64,000 nucleotides of DNA, from NCBI GenBank assembly GCA_016713035.1, contig JADJPW010000014.1, positions 62,001 through 126,000 on the forward strand. Direction: 5' to 3'. The notes below the pieces were generated by a model. The model saw nothing but the letters and a program-made list of their open reading frames with translations, did no database searches and had not been told where the DNA came from. Within the stretch, counting starts at the first letter, position 1; each line of letters begins with the position of its first letter. The position numbers and the translations under genes are program-made. This stretch comes from Verrucomicrobiaceae bacterium (GTDB taxonomy: Bacteria; Verrucomicrobiota; Verrucomicrobiia; Verrucomicrobiales; Verrucomicrobiaceae). Below are positions 43,698 to 58,600 of this stretch, one piece after another.

Positions 43698-46600
43698 CTA
43701 GTGAGTGCCCGAATTGATGCTCGTAATCACCGTGCCACTTTGGATACCTGGGCCACTCACTGCCATACCGACGCTCAGGCCAGTCGTGGAGGCAAGTGTC
43801 ACAATCTTGGATGCTGTGTCCATGGTAGCGCCACCGATTTGCAGCAGGCCGTTATACGTAGCCGTGGTGCCGATGGTCGCTGTTGCATTGGCAGAAAGTG
43901 TATACTGCGTACCATTGAGGATGCTGGCAATCGTTGCGCCAGCAGCAATGCCAGTGCCACTTACGGGCATTCCGACAGTAAGACCGGCCGTGGTGCCGAC
44001 TGTTACAACATTGCTACCACTGGTGACGTTCGCAGCTTGGTTGGGGATGCCGAGGGTAATCGTGCCACTGCCACCATCACGGACCACGTTACCAGTGCCA
44101 GTGACAATCTTATTGAAGTTCACGTTTGTTCCATCGGATCGGAGCCCGAGGGTTCCATTGTTGATCACTGAGCTACCAAAGTTGGTGGTATTACGAAGCG
44201 TGAGACGAGCGCCAGAACTAATGGTTGTGGAACCAGTGTAGTTGATGTTGCCGAGCGCAAGTTCCTGATTGCCAGTACCGGTGACGGCGAGGTTAAGGAT
44301 ACCGGTGCCGTTATTGTTGGCCCGATTGCGTAGGAAGCCGTTGAAGCTAGTTTGTGGGCCGGAAGTAGCGAGTGTAAGCGTGCTAGAGTAGGCGATGGAT
44401 TCTCCTTCGGTGTTTTCGATGACACCACTGGCGGTGAAGTCAGAGATACCGCGCACGGTTTCATCATATCCCATGAGCTTCCAATAGGCGTTGTTGCCGT
44501 TGTTTCCTGTGCTGGCAAAGCCGTTACCTGCATCAAAGCGGACAAGTGCGGTATCAGCGATCTGATTGCTGCCGCCCTGGTGAACGATGGCAGTACCAGT
44601 TCCGCCCAGGCTCATATTACCGATGATAAGATTGCCTGCGATAGCACCATTAGCCACGTTGGAACCAAAAATGGTGTTGGCTGCTGTGTCTGTGCCAGTG
44701 GCTGCCACGGACATAGTGAACCTAGTAGCACTGGTGACAGAGACCACTGTTGCACCCGCTGGAATATTGCTATTGCCCGTTAGCGGCATGCCTGGGTAGA
44801 AACCGGCTGTGCTGGAGACATCCACAATATTGCTGCCACTCGTCGTCTTGGCAAAAGTACCATAACGTGTGCTGGCGGTGTTCGAGCCTGTCGCCGCCGC
44901 AGAGAGTCCCAGAGTAGTGGTGTTATTCAGGGGATTGTAGGTGACAGAAGTGATGGTCACCCCCGCTGGAAGATTCGTATTAAGCGCCAGCGGAGCACCC
45001 GTGGTAAACAGATTGGTGAAATTACCAGAGGTGGAGACTGTGGCAACATTACTACCAGACGTCGTTTTGAGGTCGATAGCCCCAAATGAGCCGTAAGTGC
45101 CAGTAGATGTGGTAGTGGCAGTAGCGTTGGATGTAAGGGTGATTTCCGTGCGGTTCAGCGTTGGATTGTACTTCACGTTGCTGATGTAAGAGGTCGTGGG
45201 CACAGCGGAGATGCCGGAGATGCGCATTCCAGAATTGATTTCTGTAGTTCTATCGCCAGTGACGGTTACGAGGTTGCTGCCGCTTGTCGTGGAGAAGGAT
45301 GCACTATCGGTGTAGTTCGACTGGGATTTTGCCAGAACCAATTGGGGATTGGTAGCGTCGCCGAAACCACGATTGATAACACGCGTGTCACCCAAGTAAG
45401 TGTTGGCAGTAGTGCCAGTAAAGTTGACACGCCCGGCCCCCATCACCGTCACGCCAACAAGTGATCCTGGTGTGGTGGAGGAGATAGCTCCACTGATGTC
45501 CATGCGAGCCGTGGTGCCAGTATTGACATTGATATTGAGGCCAGAGGTAAGCTGCACTGGTGCAGCGATGACATCGACAGCGACCGTGGTACTGTTGGAC
45601 TGAGTCTTGCTAAGGAGAGCATTGCCATAAGCACCATTGTCAAAGATGAGGCTACCAGAGGTGCCGCGGGCAATAGTAAAGAAGTTGGAGTTGCTCTGAT
45701 CGCCGATGATGATCTTACCATTGGTGCGATTGCCATCGAGCGTGACAATGGCGTTGGAGGTGATGTTGGAGGTCAGGTTGGCGATACCTGCCACTGTTCC
45801 TGGCACTGTGGAAGGTCTCCAGTTCGTGGAGAGGCTCCATGAACCACTTCCAGCGAGTGCGTAGCTATTGATACGGACAGGAATCGCTGGCGGGGTGACA
45901 ACGACACCGATGATTCCGTGCTCCGCAAATTGGCTGACATCATAGACGAGCCCACCTGGCAGCTCTGGTAGGACTAGGCCGCCACCGCCACTGCCGCCTG
46001 TGCGGTAATTGGAACCCGCATCGAAGGAGGATCCGCTGTTAATGGCTAACCAATCACCTAGATCAAAATAATCACCCACCACATTTGTTGTGCCACCGGG
46101 CAGAGCAAGACGGGCAGTGAGGCTGGAGATGTAACCGTTGTCCACCACGGTGAAGGTTCCCTGACCGAAGAAAACCTCACCAGCGACACTGATGGTGTCA
46201 TGCGCGGCGAGAGGCACCGGAGCGGCATTCCAGTTAGCGAGAGTTGTCAGATTGTCCCGGTAACCACCTAGGCTATCATAAGTGCCCGCGGCGAGGTTTG
46301 GCAGCACATTGGTGTCCCGGGCGGTAGCAGAGCTGATCTGGAAAATCAGGTTGGAACCATCACTGATGGCCAAATTTCCGTTAAAGGAAAGATTTCCGAT
46401 GTTTGTGCCACCATTGTCACCGGGCTGCAGGGTGCCGCCGGCACCGAGGACGTGATTGGTAACACTCGCCGTACCATTGACGAGACCACTACCAGAAAGG
46501 GTGCCTGCATTGACAGTCAGCGGGCCAGAACCCGTGCGACCGACTCCCGCGATACCGACCTGTAACTGGCCCCCATTAATCGTGGTAGAGCCGGTGTAGG

Positions 46601-49600
46601 TATTGACTCCTGCAAGGAGCCAAGTGCCGTCACCTGCTTTGACAAGCGAAGTGGGATTCAGAGCAGAATTATCACCGATAACGCCATTGATACGGTTCAC
46701 TGCGGTATTGCTGCCAGTCAGAGTGAGGGTCTTTGCTCCGGCTCCAGTGGCCGTGACTCCAGACTCGAACACCAACGCTCCAGAACCAGAGGAGTCGATA
46801 ATGCCGCCACCCGTGGTGCCAGCGAGGTTGATGACGCGGTCGGTGCTTTCTCCTGGACCGACATAGCGCAGAGTGCCGGTGGTCGTGCCAGACCCCAATC
46901 CAATGGTTCCGGTGCTGATGGTGGTCGGTGCCCCGAGGCTGCTAGAAGCCGTGCCACCACTTACCCGATTGAGGGAGGATGCTACGAGTGTTCCATCCTG
47001 AATGTTCGTGCTGCCAGTGTAGGTGTTTGCAGCTTCGATGTACCATGTCCCTGCTCCAGTCTTCAGGAGGGAGGTGGTGTTCACGGAGCTGTTGTCTGAG
47101 ATGATGCCTTGGAAGGCATTGTATCCTGTATTGCTGCCACCGAGTTCGAATGTCTTGGCTCCAGCTCCAGCAGCGATCAGGTTGCTCGTGATCACGAGTC
47201 CGCCAGTGCCAGAGGACTTGATATAGCCACCACCGGTTGTTCCCGTAAGGGAGAAGGCGCGATCAGTCGTTTCACCTAGGCCAGTGTAAATGAGTCCACC
47301 AGTGAGAGAGCCGCTGCCTAGAGAGATGATGGCCTCTGTAGCATTGGCGGGCACTCCGAGGCTGGAAGAAGGCAAGGGAGAAGAAGTACTGTTGATAGAG
47401 CTTACGGTGAGTGAGCCTTGCTCGATGCTTGTGCTACCGACATAGGTGTTTTCTCCCGCCAAGATCCAGTTGCCTGGGCCTGTTTTGACGAGGTCGAGCG
47501 CTCCGGTGAGAGCGGGGGATAGTGTATTGTCCCCCATATTGGTACCAGCGAGAGTAAGAGTGCGCGGCGTACCGAATGCGACAGCTTCAGAAGACGCCAA
47601 GGCAGCCGGGGCAGAGAGAGTAATCGAAGTGGCAGAATTGATGGCAGTGATCGTGGTTCCAGGAGGAATCCCTTCGCCACTGACTGACATGCCTACGACG
47701 AGGTCTGCCGTACTTGTCAGATTATTAATATCTGCACTTCCTTCGATCCGATCACCAGCACGCTCAGGGACATCGGGTTGGCCGATCACACCCGTATTGT
47801 TGAATACAAGGGCACCGGAGCCAGAGGCGTCCAAGGTGCCTCCTGCGATCGCGACCGAGAAGAGGCGGTCCGTGGTGGTTCCGGTGCCGGTATAGCGCAG
47901 CGTGCCGCCGCTGAGAAGGATGCTGGAAGCGCTAGCGGAAGACATACCAACGCCGCTGGCGACACCCCCATTCTGAATATTGCTTACACTGAGTACTCCG
48001 GCTTCCACCACGGTGTTGCCAGAGAAGGTATTCGCTCCAGTGAGCACTAGCTCTCCTGTGCCTGCTTTAGTGAGGCCAAAGAGGTTGCTATTGTCACTAA
48101 TCACGCCGTTGACCGTGAGCAGACTGCTATTGATGGTCCAGCGCTGACTGGAGCCCAGTGTCACTGGCGCATTGATCACGTGTGCAGCAGAGCCGGCATC
48201 CGAGTTGAGGGAGCCATTAATAGTTAGGCTGCTGGTACCGCCAATGGTAACTGCGGAGGTGGACGCAGAATTGAAGTTGAGGCTGCCAACACGGATGTTC
48301 TGGCCCAGATCGGTGCTTAGGTTGGCACCACCTCCTGTGATGGTGAAGTAAACATTGTCCACGGCATCAGGGATGGCCCCTGGAGTGGTGGTTCCAGCGA
48401 GTTCACCGCTCCAGTTGGCCGTGTTGTTCCAGAGATTGCTGGAACTACCATCCCAGTAAAGGTTATTGATCGTTGCTGCGCTGACGGTGAGGAACTCTTT
48501 GGCCGCGGTGGAGCCGAGAACTAAATTATAAGCCACTGTGGGGCTCAGAACGATGACGTCATTGGCCAATTGGAAGTTGGAGGCACCCGTGAGTGCTGTA
48601 CCAGAGGTAATAAGGTCGTAGGTGCCAGGAGTGATGTTGGTAGTGCCTGTCAGGGCATTGATGGCGATACGCACAGGGCTGCTGGTGACATTCACGCCAC
48701 GGCTGACCACGATTTTGTCTGTGGCGGTAGTGGTGCCGCCAATATCGAAGCCCAAACGAGTAATGCTACCGGGGCTAGAAGCAATCGTCATGCCTGTTGT
48801 CACGGAGCTACCTTGTTGCAGATTAAAATTACCTGTGACTCCGTCGCCAGTGAGGTTGAAGGTGCTACCAGCGAGTAGATTGAGGGTTGAGCCAGCCGTG
48901 GCGGTTGAAACCAGTCCAGCGGTGTATGAATTGTTTGTGCCAGTACCCATCAGCACTCCGAGTGTAGCTCCATTGGCGACAGTGATGGCAGTATTGTTCA
49001 GCGAGCCAGTGGCCGTGGTGCCCGCAACATTCATCCGGCGAAGGAGCAAGGTGCCCTCGTTCACAGAAGTCGTTCCAGTGTAGGAGTGAGTACCAGAAAT
49101 GGCCCATGTATTGGTGCCGTTTTTGGTGAGCGAATTGACTGCGGTACCGTTGTTTGCCAAGACGGGAGCGAAGAGGTTCACAACACCAGAGGGTGAAGAA
49201 CCAGTCAAAATCAGGTTACGGGATAGATTGGTGGTGCCATATGATAGTCCACCAGCCGTCATTGTCAGGGCACCCGTGCCAGAAGCATCAATCGTAGCGC
49301 TGGAGGCGGTAGCACCCTGAATGGTGAAGCTTTTATCAGTGCTGGTAGCAGCACCTGTATAGCGAAGAGTGCCATTGCTGATGACCAAGTTGGTAGCGGA
49401 GGCAGCCGCGATGCCAATACCACCCGCACGGGTGGAACTACTCATCACTCCAATGCTGATGACGCCATTATTGATGGTGGTGATACCAGTGTAGGTATTC
49501 ACTCCTGGCAGCGTCAGCGTACCACTACCCACTTTTGTTAGCGCCAATGGACTAGTGCTGTTGGTAATGAGTCCAGCGTATGTGGTGCTCGTAGTATCAC

Positions 49601-52600
49601 CGACGGTCAGAGTGGCAGAGCCGGAGCTATTGGTGATCATACCACCCGTGGTAGCCGTGGGGCCGGTGAGCGAGCCGACGGTGAGTGCACGACCTGCGAG
49701 ATCGAGTGTGGCACCAGGTCCGACGGTGAGGGCCGTCGTAGCGGGCAGCGCATTGGCCACTCCCATCTTGAGTAGGCCACCCAGCACCTGTGTGGGGCCA
49801 CTATAGTTGTTCAGATTCACCGTGCTTGGGTTACTGAGAATCAGAGTGCCATTACCAGCCTTTGTGAGCCCACCCGGGCCAGTCACCTGCCCCGCCAAGG
49901 TGGCTGTGACTTGAGGATTGAGAACGCTGATGCTGCGCTGGCCGGCAGCCAGGGTAAATACGCCATCAAGACGCAAGCTATTTGCTGCCGTCGTGCCACC
50001 GAAGGTCAGATCACCGTTTAGAGCTACTGCATTTGAAAGAGCCAGCGTCGCAGGAGCATAGGTCATGTTGTTGGTGCCGTTACCTGTCGCATTGGCAGAG
50101 AGTTTGATTTGGGTCGGACTGATGATTTCCAGGATTGTAGAACCGGCCTGCACATTGGTGCCAGTCACCGTCATTCCTGGCACTAGCAGGCTGGTGCCGC
50201 CAGAAACAGTCATGTAAGGGCTGGTATTGACTGTCGTGGAACTAATCGTCGATGATGCAGCGCCCATGAGTGTGCCTCCATTTACGGTCAATGCGCCAGT
50301 TCCAAGAGGGCCGCTGATGGCACCATTCGATGGAGAGGATAGGATCACGGTGCCTTCATTCAGGGTGAAGCCGGTATTGAAGGTATTGCTCCCACCAATC
50401 ATGATGGAGCCATTACCCGTTTTAGTGACATTCCCGCCTGCGGAGGTGATGACGGAATTTACAATGAGTCCCACCGGGGCGATACCAGACACATTGATGA
50501 CGGGAGCAGCATTGCTCAGTTGCAGCGTGCCGCCGGAGATGACCGGAGGAGTCGCGACATTATCAGAAATGGCATTGAGCGCATTGGCCGCTGTCAAATT
50601 GATGGAACCACCTCCGAAATAATTTAGCGTCTGGTTGGTGGCGGCGCCGCTTCCGGTGAGGGCGTTGCTAATTGTCACCGTCTTAGTGGCAACGTTGATG
50701 TCAGTAATTTTGGTTCCCACTGGGATGTTCCCACTACCACCGACATATTGGCCGACAAAGAGTCCATCCGTAGATGCCACGGTGTAGGTGTTGCCAGAAT
50801 TGGGCACCGTGACACCCGTTTGTGAAAGTGTATTGAAGTTGATGGCTGGCGCTGCCGTACCACCCGTAGCGTTCAGTGAGAGGCTTGAGAGGGTACGTGG
50901 ACCTACGAAGGCATTAAAGGTTCCGTTTCCATTGATGGTGACATTGACTCCAGAGGCGATCTGTCCTCCACGGAGGTTTTCCGTGAGGATGCCAGGGCTA
51001 GAGGTCGCTCCATTGATCACGATGTCTCCGGGGATAAGCACCAACCCTGCCGAAGGTGAATTGAGGTTCACCGTGCCCTGGTTGATGATCGTGGTTCCCG
51101 TGTAGGTGTTGGAGTTGGCAAAGGTACTTCCTGTATTGAAACTCACGGTCACGCCAGTGGCGTTTGCTGTAGCATTTTGAGAAAGGGTGATCTGCGTCGC
51201 GCTATCGATGGAACTTATGGTGGTCCCAGGTGGGATACCCGCTCCAGCGATCGGCATTCCAATGGTGAGACCTGTGGTATCTGCGAGTGCGACTACTGGG
51301 CTACTAGTCGTGGTGGCGGCCGTGTTGTTGGACTGCCATTGAACACCTGTGGCGGGTAGATTCACCGTCGCAGTTACACCACCACTGGCGGTGGCATTTT
51401 GAGAGATCGTGAACTGCGTGGGGCTCACAATGCTCGCGATGGTTGACCCAGCTGGGATATTGGTGCCACTGACGGATTGGCCGATGGCTAGACCATTGGT
51501 GCTACTAACTGTGATGGTGCTGCTGCCGCTGGTAGTTGTGGCGGAAAGATTGACCTGCGCGTTCAAATTGAGTGAACCAGGGCCAGATTTCACTAGGCCG
51601 ATGCTGCCATTGATTTTCGAATTTATAGTCGTCGTGTTCTGATTCACCCAGACGTAGAGATCTGGGCTGCCAGAGGTCAGGGCAGAGCCAGCAACGCCAG
51701 GCGTGTAAGCAATAGCTTGGTTTGCATTGGTAATCAGACCGCCACTGGCAATCGTGAGGGTGATCGGATTGGTGCCTGTGCCAAGAGTGATCGTCTGCCC
51801 CCCGCCAGGTGCATTGCGGATGGAATTGACGGTTTTACTCGTGGTGAGAGTGCGGCTGCTGCCGTCATTGATGTTCCAAGTAGCCTGCGTGCCAGCGGCG
51901 CTCAAGTCCGTGCCATTGTAGCCAGGAAAGCCTGCATTGCTCAGGTAGCTGACTCCACGATCATCTCGGTAAGTGGCGAATTCAGATCCATTCACCACGG
52001 CCCATCCACCGATGATGTTATTCACCATGTTGGCCGCGGTGAAGGAGGATCCATTCACTTGGCTAAGATAGATGAGGGGCTGGCTTCCTTGAGCAGAGGT
52101 GCCAGAAGCAGGGCCTCCCAGAGTCAATCCACCGCCAGTGGTGAAATTGACCACGCCACCACCTGCCGCATTGCGGCTGAGGTTGGCGAGTTGGAGCGTG
52201 TAACCTCCTGTGGCCGCACTCCCCAACTCGTTGATCGTGATGGCGGAGACGCCCTGCTCCAGCGAAACCGGACCGAGCTGCTGAGTGTCAAAGGACTGGC
52301 GACCATTGACCACAAAGGAAGCACCACTGAGGTTCAGAGGAATACTGGAGCCGATACGAGCGCTGCTGCCTGCCAAGCCCTGATTATCAAGCGTCAGAGT
52401 GGCGAATTTCACATTCACTGCGCTGCTATTGAGGATCGCTCCATTGTCACGCAGAGTCACACCACCCGCGAGCACATTAGTAGAGCCAGTGTGAGTCAGA
52501 GCAGAGCTGAAGGTCGTAATACCTGACGCGTTACTACCGGTTTTGTAGAAGGAAACGTTTCCACTGAGGCTCCCGCCAAAGACACGATTGCTAGCATCAG

Positions 52601-55600
52601 CAGCACTGTTATTCACGAAAATAGCCGGGGCTGCACTTGTGATGGTGCCGCCAGTGCCTGGAAGAGGATTATTATTCAGGAGTAGCCCACCGATCTGCGT
52701 CGTGCCGTTGAGATCGAGCGTTCCTCCATTCACGCGCACATCCGGCGTGACCGCTCCGGCAATTGTCGTCTGCTGGAGTGTGAGTGAGTTGTTTCCACCG
52801 GCGAGCACCAGACGTCCGTTGTTAATCGTGGTAGCGGAAGTGCTAAGGCTGCCACGAGTCCAGACCACCGTTCCAGGACCAGACTTCACGATACCAGCCG
52901 TACTCGTGAGATATGATCTCACATTCAGGTCACCGACTGCATGCAATACGGCTGCATTACCGCCAGAGGCGATCACACCACCACCGACGCCGACATTGGA
53001 GGCGAGTCCCAAAAGACCACCACTGGAATTGGTGAGAGTGAGGAGCTGACCATTAGCCCCGTAGAGAGTGCCGCCAGGACTTGCAGTTACAGCTACGCCC
53101 CCTGTGGCTAGGTAACCACCACCACCAGCCAGGGTGAGGCTGTTGACGGTTGTGTTCAGATAAAGGTTCTTACTCTGAGTTAGTCGGACATTGTCCGCTG
53201 CGGCCACATTGTCGGTTGTCGTGCCTTGCAGCGCCAGCGGCAGGGCGTTACCGAGATAGGTGTTCACCGAAGGTGTTTTCATTTCCGCCGTTGTAAGCAG
53301 TCGGAAACCTGTACCAGCCACATGCGTGACAAAGCCCATCCCCAGCCCTGTCGGGCTGAGATCGCCGAGAATGTCTGGGCGGATGGACATCGTGGTCGAG
53401 CCTGCTGCACCATTGCCGCCGATTAGATTCGGCGTTGTGGCGACGACGTTGACACTGCCCGAGCCCACTGCACCGCCCAGACCTGCACCGCGTATTACCA
53501 ATGTGCCCCCATTAGATCCAGCAGCCGCCAGTGTGCCCACATTGAAGACCGTGGAGCCAGTACCCGGCGTCATGGTGATGTACCCCGTGCCGTTGGTGAT
53601 GTTTAGCGTGGTAATGGCTTCTGTGACTGCCCCCGCACCGCCTGTGAGGCTAAATTCACCACCAGAAATATTCATAACACGATTCGCACTGTTGGTGGAG
53701 ATGTCGGAATAGGTAGCTCCGCCAAGGCGGTTGCTCAAGATAGCTGCGCTGTTATCGAGCGTCAGACCGCCTGTTGAGTTGAGATTGTAAGTGGTGAAGT
53801 TGATACGTGCATCGGAGTCATTGAGCAGGACATCTCCACCATTGACGGTAAGAGTCCCAGAAGTGCCATTTCCAGCAGCTGTCGAGCTATCGCCACCCAA
53901 GGTCCATGTGCCCGTGCCGATTTTTTCCACATTCAGTCTTCCCTGCGTGAATGGGCTCTGGAAAACGCCGGAGAAGGTCGTGTCCGTGTTGTCATAACCA
54001 GTGCGCAACGTACCGGCAGTGTTCAGGTTATAATTCAGAACTGTGCCACTACCAGCCAAGGAGCCAATCACTCCTGTGAGGCCGCGTGTATCGAGAGTAG
54101 TGCCAGAGGAGAGCACAACGGCTGCATTGGCCAGATTTGCGCTATTGGATGTGAAGGCAAGCCCGCCCTGATTCACCGTCAAAACACCGCTATACGGGCT
54201 CTGACCACCGAAGCCCAGAACCCCGGCTCCAGTCTTGGTGATCGCACCACTGCCGATAAGGGCCGCATTGACCGCCAATCCGACCTGCCCTGGAATGTAG
54301 CTATTGGCAGCAATGTCGAATGTCTGACCGGCTGTGACATCCAAGAAGCCATTAAGCACAGGAATGCTTATGGAGTTTTGAGGCGCGGTGGCTGTGATCG
54401 CACCAGTCACGGTTAGGATACCACCAAGTGAGTCCACACTAGGAGCGGTATTGCCATTGGAGCCACCATCGTTGTTGAAGGTCAGGCTTGCAATGGTGTC
54501 ATTGAAGCGATTCATCTGGAGACGTGCGCCCCCGTTGATCGTGACAGCAGAGCTATCGGCGATCTGATTGGCCTGAAGAAGACTCACTGTCGCATTAGCA
54601 ATCGGCATCGAATCCGTGCCATTGGTGCCGCCGGAGATGATGAGGTTACCATTGATGGCATTGGCACCAGTGGTGTTTAGGTTGACGATGGCCCCGTTGA
54701 CATAGGTGGTGCCCGTGTATGTGTTGAGGCCCTGAACCGTAACTGTCGGATTGTTTGCCGTCTGGCTGAGGCCATCGATCACGACATTTAGCGGCGCTCC
54801 ATTGTCGATGATGGCCGAGTTCACCAATAACGTGCCTCCACCGACGTGAAGGAAGAGTTCTTGCTGTCCTGTGCCCGCCGTGATTCTGCCTGCTGCTACT
54901 GCGAGGTTGCCCAAAGTGCGGGTATTGTTATCCAGTCCAGCCAAGATACCCCCGCTGTTCACCGTAAGTACATCATCGGGGAGGGAAAAGAGGAGCGTCG
55001 ATCCGCTGCCCATCGTCAAAGAGTTCACTGTAGCTCCTCCCAGGCCGATGGTGCTCGTACCGCCACCACCCACTGGACCAATCTTCACATTCGTGTTTTG
55101 CAACACCGTGCCAGCCGGCAAGGAAGCACCATTGGCGAAGGTAGTGATGTAGCTGCTGTTCTGGCGGATGCCTGCAACTGGATCATAGGTAGCGAATTCC
55201 GCATTCGTGCCGCCAACTGCGAGCGTATCAACGCCCAGAGCGACCGCCCAACCACCTAAGATGCCATTGGTCAGTGTGGGGGCCGTATTGAAGCGAATGG
55301 CTCCATTTCCAGCAGGACCGCCGCCGCCAGAGAATGTTAAAGTAGCTCCAGTAGCACGGCTAGCGAGGCTGTTGATATTGATAAGTGCCGTTCCATTGGT
55401 CGGAGTAGCCGTGATGATGGAAGAACCACCACTCAGCGCCAGATTACCGATGGAAATGGCTCCATTGGTGCCGGCGCGAGCCTGATAGACGAATGCACCG
55501 CTATTGAGTGTAACGGGAGTCGAGGCACCGAGGCGGGTCGCTGCGTCGATACCGTTGTCATTCCAGACGAGGGCAGCGCGGCGAATGGTCAGCGAGGAGG

Positions 55601-58600
55601 CATTGTTAAAGGCACCACTGTCAACGAGCTGAGTCTGCCCCCCCTGGAGGGTCACAGAGCCAGTCATTGTGTTCGCAGAGGTAACTAACCATGTACTGCC
55701 GCCATCTTTGATCAAATTGAGCATTCCTGTGCCAGAGCTAATATTACCAGCCCACGTTCCATTGGTCGATGTGCCAATACGAAGTGTGGCAGGTGCTGCT
55801 GCGCTATTGATGATCGAACCACCTGTGCCCGGCAGTGTGCCAGCGCTTGTGAGGTTGGCGAAAGACTGAAGTGAGCCATTCAAATCCACCACACCACCGT
55901 TATTGACAACCAAAGACTGGCCCGAGGGCGAAGAGCCGAGGCTACCCACAGCAGGAGCTGTGGTGAATGTGGTGAAAACACCATTATTGATCACCTGACC
56001 GGCGGCCCCAAAGCGCAGAGTCCCTCCATTGACAGTGGTATTGCCCAGATAGGTGCTGGGGCTATTGAGGGAGAGCGTACCATTGCCAGCTTTGGTAAGT
56101 CCTGTGCCATTCACACTGTAAATGCGCAGGGGATTAGCGGCAGAACCAACGTCGAGAGTCGCTCCACTCAGCACATGCACGATGAACTCGCGATTGAAGG
56201 TGTTTGCAGGTGCCAGCACACCACCTGCGCTGGTGCCGACGATGCTGCTGTCGCCACGAGCAAGAATACCGCCAGAATCCAGGAACACCGTGCTGCCGCC
56301 ATTGATGGCCAGTGCTGCACCTGTGTCCAAGGTGAGGGAATTGCTAAGTGTCGTTCCTGCCGCCGCCGTGACGGAACTATTGAGGAGCCAGTTATGATTG
56401 GCCGTGGTAGCGTTTGCTGCCGCCATGTCAGCAGTACCAAGTTGAACCAAACCGGCATTTCCGGCTCCGACAGCTGTGAAGGCAGCAAATGTTGTTGTGC
56501 CTGATGTGGTATCATTAAGAAGCAGCCATGGGATAATAGCCCGGTTTGCAGAACCTGCAGCTCCAGTTTGACCAATGGAAGCAGGAGCGGTCGTGGCAAA
56601 ATTCACGGTGCTCGTGTTGGCAGCGCCAATGGCGCCGCCTAGTCCTGGGCCAGAAATAAGGCCGGTCCCAGTCCCTGCGCGAGCTACTGTGTTACCAGAA
56701 CCCGAGAGCAATATCTGAGCAGCCTGGCCTGAACCTGGCTGGAGATTGATGACGCTGGCGCCGTTTCCAAAGGTCAAAGAGCCTCCAGAAATCGTTTCAG
56801 AAGTCGTCGCAGTGTCATTACCGATAAGATTAAGTGTGCCGCCTGTGAGTGTGAGCGGACGGGTATTAAGGCGATTCGCAAATAGAGTGCCATTGTCCAA
56901 ATTCAACACGGCACCCGCTCCTACAGTGACAGTGCCACCCGCTCCGAGGCGTCCAGCAGCTCCACTGACGGTGAGTGATCCGTTACTTACCGTGGTGCCA
57001 CCTGTATATGTATTGGTATTGGTGATGGTCACCGTATTGGTGCCTGTTTTGGTCAGAGCGGTGCCACTACCGCTGATCACACCAGCCAGTGTTATGCCAC
57101 CATTGTAACCACCGATGGAGGAAGCACTTCTGAGCACGATGTCATTACCTACCGTGACGGCCGAGGCAGAGGTATTGGTTAGCGATGCAAGATAATTGGC
57201 ACCAGAAAGACCTGTAGCAGCAGTAATACCAGCACCATTAAGGTAGAGGCTTTTGCCGCCGGCTGCCGTGCTGATACCTGCCATGTCCAGGGTAGCCGTG
57301 GAGGAGATGGATACGCCACTGGTCGCTGTGAGGCTTGCGCCAGTCTGTGAGGCAGTCGCACTGGACGAGAGAGTAAAGGTGGTGGGTGAAGTGATACTGG
57401 CGATGGTGGCATTCGCAGGAATGCCCGCTCCTGTCACAGGCTGCCCCACAAAGAGTCCGGTAGTACTCTCCACAGTCACTGTAGTGCTGCCGTTGGTGGT
57501 ATTCGCACTGAGAGCCCTAGAACCTGCAGCACCCAATCCGCCAGCGTTAGCGAGCTTTAGAATGCCGTTTTGGACTGCAAGCGCTCCTGTAAAGCCGGTG
57601 TTATTGCCTCCAAGAACCAGGGTGCCAGGGCCCACTTTAGCAAAACCGGTGCCACTATCTGTAATCGTGCCATTGAGACTGATGGTGCCATAGCCACCGA
57701 TAGCAGCGCCTAGGGTGCCTATATTGATGTTACCAGCTACGCTGGCTGCTGTGCCACTGCTATTGTAAAGAGTCGCAGGCGTCACTGAATTGCGCAGGAT
57801 GGGGGAAACACCATTAAGGGTGATATTGCCTGTCACACCAGACGTGCCGTTTAAGTCGAGCGCGGCATAGGTGTCCGTGCTGATGGTGAGCGTGGTATTG
57901 CTGGCCGCGCCACCATTCACCGTGAGCTGGGAGAGAACGATATTGTTGGCATTGACCGCCGTGATGTAGGTGCCGGGCTGGATGTTTGCTCCAGTGACAT
58001 ACATTCCAGGTGCGAGGCTCGTGGTGGCTCCAGTGATCGTGACTGTTTGGCTATTATTCCCCGTTGATCCGATGTAGTTCAACGTGGCCTGGCTGAAGCT
58101 TAAATCAGCCGCTGTGCCGGAAACAGTGGCGTTTGTATTCAGAGTGATGGTACTGCCACTCACTGCGGTGACGAAGGCATTAGCAGGAATGCCAGTGCCA
58201 GTGACCCGCATACCCACCTTCACATTCGCGCTACTGATGTTATTGCTGGTATTCGTGTTGCTCACCGTATCTCCACTGACGCTGACGATATTTGGCAGAG
58301 TCCCACGGGTGATGGTAGTGGTGCCTGTCGGCAGGGCATTCGATGCAGAGAGCTGCACAAATCCTGCTGTCGCAGTCAGATTGCCCGTAAAGGAAGTCGA
58401 TCCGCCCAAAATGAGTGTGCCGTTGCCTGTTTTTGCGAGTCCATTACCCCCGTCGTTGATACCACCGATTAAATTGAGCGTTCCGCCATTTGGATTCACG
58501 GTCACACCAGCGCCAGCGACGGTTGTTGTGCCTGTGACACCGATCCAACCTGTGCCTAGCTGATTAGAAACATTCAGAGTGGAACCCGCACCAAGATTCA

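Noticed and set aside
43698..43700. TAG as a recoded amino acid or site of programmed readthrough
   Set aside because: There is no stop-codon context, structure or recoding machinery to support it; a simple mutation or error is more likely.
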